Assembly: GCA_038222915.1 (NCBI GenBank)
Contig: JBBRHH010000190.1
Coordinates: 1 to 10,070, forward strand
DNA from: JBBRHH01 sp038222915
GTDB lineage: Bacteria > Planctomycetota > Phycisphaerae > Tepidisphaerales > Tepidisphaeraceae
Direction of reading: 5' to 3'
Length of the DNA: 10,070 nt
Positions 6,815-10,070 of the stretch are shown piece after piece (position 1 is the first letter of the stretch; each line of letters begins with the position of its first letter). The notes below the pieces were generated by a model. It was given only the letters and a program-made list of their open reading frames with translations. It did not search any database and was not told the origin of the DNA. A program made the position numbers and the translations under genes.

Positions 6815-7724
6815 TTAACTCTCCATTCTTCCCATCTTCATCGAAATCACGTCGCATGAGAACACTTAAAGTATCGGCGAGGATGGCACCGAGGTGGAAC
6901 GCAGTGGTCTTGTTAAGCTTTTGATGGTACTGATGCCAAGCATCTTTGTACTTGAATATGTCTGGAACCTGCCCAAACACCTTTGGTTTGGGCGAATCAA
7001 AGGCTAGAAATCCAACGGTCACAAAGTGGCTGTTATTCTCGTTATGAATGTACCGTAACGGAAACACTAGCGCAGACCTGTAAAAGCGTTGCCAATCCTT
7101 TCTGTCGCACTTGAACTCAAGTGGATGAGCCTGCAAGTCATTACAGGAGAAGCACGAAAAAACTTGCCATTGGTGCGACTCGTCTGGCCTCCCAAGCAAA
7201 CTGCACCACACCGTGTTGTTCGCAACCAAGTGCGACTCTTCTTCGCTTGTCTCCTGCGGTCGGTGGTCGAAAGGATCAGATCGGCCAATAGTGCCAACGC
7301 GATCGCCGCCATCTTGCTGCACCATCATTTTTAAGCAGCAGTGAAGCTCCTGTTCACCCAATTCTAGGATATTTGCCATTAAAGACCTAAAACTTGTGCA
7401 GATCTCAACCGCTAAGCTGGGAGGTATGGCGAATATTTTCGAGTTTGCATTCGCCCCATTCCGCATATGCGGTATTTTCCGTAGACAGTGCAGAACACGA
7501 TGAAATTCTTTGGACTGATTGAAGATGGCTCGCGTCTTTAATTCGCGTAGCACCCATTTCCCCGGCGGTCCCGTCCACCGCATCAGCTTTGCGCCCCATC
7601 CGAGCCATTTTGAAACACCCGCGTGCTCAGAATCGTCCGATTTCTCGTCCGCCATTTTATTCCACGCCCATCTTCCGATCGCCGTTGCCGTTGTGAGAAT
7701 TCCGGCCCAGTGCCATGTTTTCAA
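6801..7724 (-). CDS. GAF-like domain protein with short hydrophobic N-terminus
   Basis: The product is 307 residues. The only start for the full frame is TTG at 7724, just after an in-frame TAA; GGGG lies 6 nt before it. An alternative ATG at 7655 (residue 24) would remove the tryptophan-rich, mildly hydrophobic stretch WHWAGILTTATAIGRWAW (4-21), which may be a weak membrane anchor. Residues about 105-290 resemble a GAF sensor domain. Helices around 105-135 are followed by SHLVANNTVWCSLLGR (164-179), a CFSCNDL strand/loop (191-197), WQRFYRSALVFPLRYI (211-226), then FVTVGFLAFDS (234-244) and a final helix ending at LSVLM (290). GAF domains bind small ligands or signal by dimerising; the ligand here is unknown. 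No catalytic output domain is present, so the signal must pass to a partner, possibly the small protein or the ATPase downstream. The gene is less GC-rich than the flanking repeat-protein genes. Confidence 0.6.
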   Translation of the reverse strand: MKTWHWAGILTTATAIGRWAWNKMADEKSDDSEHAGVSKWLGWGAKLMRWTGPPGKWVLRELKTRAIFNQSKEFHRVLHCLRKIPHMRNGANANSKIFAIPPSLAVEICTSFRSLMANILELGEQELHCCLKMMVQQDGGDRVGTIGRSDPFDHRPQETSEEESHLVANNTVWCSLLGRPDESHQWQVFSCFSCNDLQAHPLEFKCDRKDWQRFYRSALVFPLRYIHNENNSHFVTVGFLAFDSPKPKVFGQVPDIFKYKDAWHQYHQKLNKTTAFHLGAILADTLSVLMRRDFDEDGKNGELNEQP

Positions 7725-8018
7725 ATATTACCCCAGCTACAGGTGATCGCAGAATATTATGGTACCGAAGCCACGCACGCAAGATTCCGTGACTTCGTCG
7801 TTGCGTCTGGAAGTTCCATTCGATGCGAGTTTAGACTTCGGTGAAAAGCGATCATTCGTCTGACCTCATCACCTACTGTGGGATCCAAGATTGATGGCGT
7901 GAGCGGCGATAGAGGACATTCACAACATTGAGATCTCGCGAAAACGCTCCCCGCAGATTGTTAACGATCGCGAACTCCAGCCGATTGCGGCTTCGCCGCC
8001 CCACGACACGACGCCAGA

Positions 8019-8050
8019 TGTTGCGCGCCAGAGGCTCCGCGCGCGCAACA
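8019..8050. repeat. GC-rich hairpin, copy A
   Basis: TGTTGCGCGC (8019-8028) pairs with GCGCGCAACA (8041-8050) around a 12-nt loop. Outer sequence and the following ACACCCA are shared with hairpin B (8126-8161), which points to a dispersed REP-like palindrome family. Confidence 0.7.
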
Positions 8051-8125
8051 CCCAAAAACACAAAATCCCCAGAATAAAAAATAATTTCACCCAAAAACCC
8101 CAGCAAAACCGCAAATCCCAAAACA

Positions 8126-8161
8126 GGTGTTGCGCGCGCGGCGCTCCGCGCGCGCAACACC
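8126..8161. repeat. GC-rich hairpin, copy B
   Basis: A perfect 16-bp stem: GGTGTTGCGCGCGCGG (8126-8141) pairs with CCGCGCGCGCAACACC (8146-8161) around the loop CGCT. It is too GC-rich and lacks a T-run, so it is unlikely to be a terminator; it looks like a REP-like element related to copy A about 107 bp to the left. Confidence 0.8.
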
Positions 8162-8244
8162 ACCCAAGGGATGAGGAACCCATATGCGCCCACAATACGC
8201 CAATCTTCCCGGTCCCGGACACGCCTTCGTGTCTTCGCCAGCCC

Positions 8245-8268
8245 TGAGCCCGTCGAACGGGTCGCTCA
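8245..8268. repeat. Inverted repeat with CCCGT-CGA-ACGGG core
   Basis: CCCGT (8249-8253) pairs with ACGGG (8257-8261) around CGA, extended by TGAG (8245-8248) with CTCA (8265-8268) across a 3-nt bulge. The shape resembles the widespread 'TGAGCCxGTCGAAxGG' class of short palindromic intergenic repeats in bacteria (from memory). Confidence 0.55.
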
Positions 8269-8451
8269 GTCGCTCAGCCGCCTTCCGTGTGGATTGCCCT
8301 ATGCGCCCAACATCAGCCATGTCACCTGATCAACTGTTCCATTTTCAACTGCTTCAACCGACACGTCGGTTCGGGGCGATTGCAGGGTCAAAGCGGGGAG
8401 GTTCACCGTCGCTTCGGGGAGATTCCGGGGAGGTTGGAGGGAGGATCCAGT

Positions 8452-8479
8452 ACCCCTATGGGGTCGCTTTCTTGACCCC
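8452..8479. repeat. Two mutually exclusive hairpins sharing GGGGT
   Basis: ACCCC (8452-8456) can pair with GGGGT (8460-8464), or GGGGTC (8460-8465) can pair with GACCCC (8474-8479) around an 8-nt loop. A run of seven A follows on the plus strand, so it is not a terminator in either direction by the usual rules. Confidence 0.35.
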
Positions 8480-8496
8480 AAAAAAATTCCCCGTCG

Positions 8497-8534
8497 AACA
8501 CAAACATCGGCCGCACCAACACTTGAATTCTCCA
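8497..8534 (+). repeat. 38-bp imperfect direct repeat, copy 1
   Basis: It begins AACACAAACATCGGCCGC and matches 8840-8877 at 31 of 38 positions by eye. On the minus strand both copies read FK.W..GRCLC-like in one frame, which could mean a shared ancient coding scrap or simply a shared non-coding repeat. Confidence 0.6.
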
Positions 8535-8746
8535 AGCACCAATCCCACCATCCCAAACACAATTTTGCGCACACGCCGCGCCCCCGCCTGCTCCAGCTCC
8601 CAACCCCCGTCGCCTCTTCTCCGCGCCGAACTGCCTTTGCGCAAACATACCCCGACGGCTCCTTTTTCGTGTCTCATCCCTCTTCGTGGTTCACATTTTC
8701 CTCTCCGTCGCTTTAGTGCTGTTTCAGGTCCAAAACCCGTCGATTT

Positions 8747-8813
8747 CACGTCGTTTCATGGTCGTTTGATGGTCACTTCAGGGTCGTTTCTAGGTTGCTT
8801 TGGGGTCGGTTTT
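8747..8813 (+). repeat. Degenerate tandem array, period about 11 bp
   Basis: Successive units are CACGTCGTTT, CATGGTCGTTT, GATGGTCACTT, CAGGGTCGTTT, CTAGGTTGCTTT and GGGGTCGGTTTTC, starting at 8747, 8757, 8768, 8779, 8790 and 8802. The shared core is GGTCGTTT. The period is not a multiple of three, which argues against a protein repeat. Confidence 0.65.
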
Positions 8814-8839
8814 CTCGATGGGCCGGCCACCGCAACTCC

Positions 8840-8877
8840 AACACAAACATCGTCCAGACAACCACTTGAATGCTCGA
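8840..8877 (+). repeat. 38-bp imperfect direct repeat, copy 2
   Basis: It begins AACACAAACATCGTCCAG; seven mismatches separate it from 8497-8534, same orientation, starts 343 bp apart. Confidence 0.6.
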
Positions 8878-8999
8878 TCTCCCGCTCCAGCGACCGGCAA
8901 CTCAATTTCTGCGCGCAATTCAGCGCCAAAAGCCAGCCAGGCTCTGACTGCCGGATTGCCGCGTGGCCATCGCCCCGACCCTCCGCCTTGGCCGCGCTC

Positions 9000-9029
9000 A
9001 AATGTCCCAAAATGTCCCGAAATGTCCCA
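9000..9029 (+). repeat. 10-bp tandem repeat, three copies
   Basis: AAATGTCCCA, AAATGTCCCG and AAATGTCCCA follow one another at 9000, 9010 and 9020, with one difference in 30 bases. Confidence 0.85.
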
Positions 9030-9193
9030 TTCCAAAACACTCGCATCGAATTCCTGCTCCCCAATCGGGTGGCACCCACGAACGTTGAACGCGCCTCCAT
9101 GAACGGAGTGCTGCAAGCCACACCGCCGCATTCCATCGCCCCAACGCATCTTTCTTGCCTTCGATGCGAACCGACCGCACGTCGCGGTTGGTC

Positions 9194-9214
9194 AAAGGGG
9201 ATGCACCAAGTTAT
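9194..9214 (+). repeat. Diverged fourth copy of the GGGGACGCACC repeat
   Basis: AAAGGGGATGCACCAAGTTAT aligns with the core of the repeats at 1059-1292, AAAGGGGACGCACCTAGTATT, with most bases identical. Here C has become T, creating the ATG at 9201 that opens the next gene. Confidence 0.5.
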
Positions 9215-10070
9215 CCTACCCCTCGACTTGTTCCTTCCAATGCTGCTCATTCTCCTGGCCACACTGGCCGCGGCGGCGTTCGGGTATGGCATGGATGCCC
9301 GATGGGGCGCGTACGCGCATGGGTTGGACTACATCGTCCTCGCCCGCAAGTTCCAGTGGCTCACGGCCGCCCTGTCCATCATCTTTTGCGTCGCCACCAT
9401 CTTTCTCGTCGCCTCCGGAAAACGCCGCGTCTGGTGGCTCATCGGCCTCCTCCCCGTCCTCCTCCTCTTCTTTCACCGCTTCTCCGGGCCGGCCGCCAAC
9501 GCCAGCGTGCAGGAAAATCCGATCTTTGTGACCGTCGAACATGCCTCATTCGTCAAAGACACCGACTGGGTCGTCGGGCTGACGTTCAACTCGACCTCCT
9601 ACGCCTATCCATTTAGCACCCTGTTCGACACGCCGGTCGTTCTCCAGGTGGATCGGGGCAAGGACAACCACCTCAAACGCCTCTTGTTGATGTGGTCGCC
9701 CTACGCGAACCGCGCCACCGCGTTCCTTGCCAAGGCCGAACTTCGGCCGCGCTCCCTCGACATCGTTTCAACCCCCGCCAACGCCACGCTCCTCTACAAC
9801 ACCCGCCGCGGCGAATTCATCAACGCGGTCACCGGGCAAACTCTCCAGGGAGGGCTGCCACAGGGATTCATCTCACCCATCCAGACATTCAAAATGCCAT
9901 TCGGCGATTGGAAAGCGCTTCACCCGGATACGCAGGTGCTCTCGCCGCCCGGCGGACAACGCAGTGAATCGCCCAGCGTTCCAGTCGCGCCACTGATGAA
10001 GATGGCGCAGCAGAAAGTGCCGGCTGATCCGGACCGGCGAATCCTCCTCATCGCCGCCACCCAGCCGACG
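9201..10070 (+). CDS. DUF3179-like membrane protein (3' end beyond window)
   Basis: The frame is open for 290 codons from ATG 9201 to the window edge, with very high GC3. ATG 9240 (residue 14) is an alternative start; neither has a good ribosome binding site (GGGG touches the first ATG). Three membrane helices are seen at about 7-29, 53-71 and 77-93, followed by a DUF3179-type domain from about residue 108. Its hallmarks are DWVVGLTFN...SYAYPFSTL (122-141), a strand ending RATAFLAKAELRP (171-183), LYNTRRGEFINAVTGQTLQG (198-217), and DWKALHPDTQVLS (236-248). The family's usual 'TYCPLCGTA.AF' motif is represented by LMWSPYANRATAF (163-175), without cysteine. The domain's biochemical role is not known to me; a membrane-tethered position outside the cytoplasm is likely. 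The gene is transcribed away from the repeat-rich region. Confidence 0.8.
   Translation, partial: MHQVILPLDLFLPMLLILLATLAAAAFGYGMDARWGAYAHGLDYIVLARKFQWLTAALSIIFCVATIFLVASGKRRVWWLIGLLPVLLLFFHRFSGPAANASVQENPIFVTVEHASFVKDTDWVVGLTFNSTSYAYPFSTLFDTPVVLQVDRGKDNHLKRLLLMWSPYANRATAFLAKAELRPRSLDIVSTPANATLLYNTRRGEFINAVTGQTLQGGLPQGFISPIQTFKMPFGDWKALHPDTQVLSPPGGQRSESPSVPVAPLMKMAQQKVPADPDRRILLIAATQPT

Larger units (their letters stand above)
7725..9193. other. 1.47-kb repeat-rich stretch without a supportable gene
   Basis: Open frames here are short, mutually overlapping and rich in R, C, G and P, and none shows a domain or a ribosome binding site. The stretch 7725-7980 is fairly neutral sequence. From 7987 on it holds a GCGGC-TTC-GCCGC hairpin (7987-7999), two larger GC hairpins, an inverted CCCGT/ACGGG element, GGGGA-rich sequence (three CGGGGAG at 8394, 8415 and 8426), an 11-bp degenerate array and a 10-bp array. 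It looks like an accumulation of intergenic repeats. Confidence 0.6.

Noticed and set aside
8756..9292. Minus-strand 178-codon frame, and overlapping frames between 7873 and 9150
   Set aside because: They cover tandem and direct repeats, are rich in R, C and G, have no ribosome binding site or domain, and overlap each other in several frames.
9216..9996. Other frames at the right end (9216-9542 minus; 9155-9616, 9286-9531, 9692-9996 plus)
   Set aside because: Shadows of the DUF3179-like gene, whose frame (from 9201) has three membrane helices and the family motifs.
1..10070. CRISPR array, integrase, insertion sequence with transposase, rRNA
   Set aside because: No regularly spaced identical repeats with unique spacers, no recombinase or transposase motifs, and no rRNA-like sequence were seen.

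Overview
The window looks like accessory chromosome from a planctomycete, probably near Phycisphaerae/Tepidisphaeraceae (inference). Three things suggest this. The large secreted protein carries an ESVERRLLMSA-type N-terminal motif, of the 'LExRxLLSA' kind common on planctomycete exported proteins. There are beta-strand and Ig-like repeat proteins with high GC3. A DUF3179-type membrane protein sits at the right edge. Several genes have weak or no Shine-Dalgarno signal.

Layout. 1-1345: a 5'-truncated minus-strand Ig/FN3 gene (126-1109) whose broken end abuts the first of three direct repeats (1059-1292). 1346-4573: a 1075-residue minus-strand surface/extracellular protein made of two tandem beta-strand modules and about four Ig-like domains. 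4574-5048: its leader, plus a plus-strand remnant of a PKD-like domain (4728-4853). 5049-7724: a minus-strand block, less GC-rich than its flanks, with a GAF-like protein (6801-7724), an overlapping 55-codon gene (6647-6814), a 320-bp gap with ambiguous small frames, and an Orc1/Cdc6-like AAA+ ATPase (5049-6326). Three copies of a 12-mer at exact 21-bp spacing stand immediately upstream of the ATPase start. 7725-9200: about 1.5 kb with no supportable gene but many repeats (two GC-rich hairpins, an inverted CCCGT/ACGGG element, an 11-bp degenerate tandem array, a 10-bp tandem array, and a 38-bp direct repeat). 9201-10070: a plus-strand gene running off the window, with three membrane helices followed by a DUF3179-like domain that lacks the usual cysteines.

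How the genes may work together. The GAF-like protein and the small gene overlap and are probably translationally coupled. The ATPase follows on the same strand but has its own apparent control region. A sensor (GAF-like) plus AAA+ ATPase pair with a repeat-type operator is the most interesting candidate for an uncharacterised system; nothing in the sequence proves a function. The repeat proteins on the left are likely cell-surface or secreted and look subject to decay and rearrangement: one gene is decapitated at a repeat and another is reduced to a C-terminal scrap.
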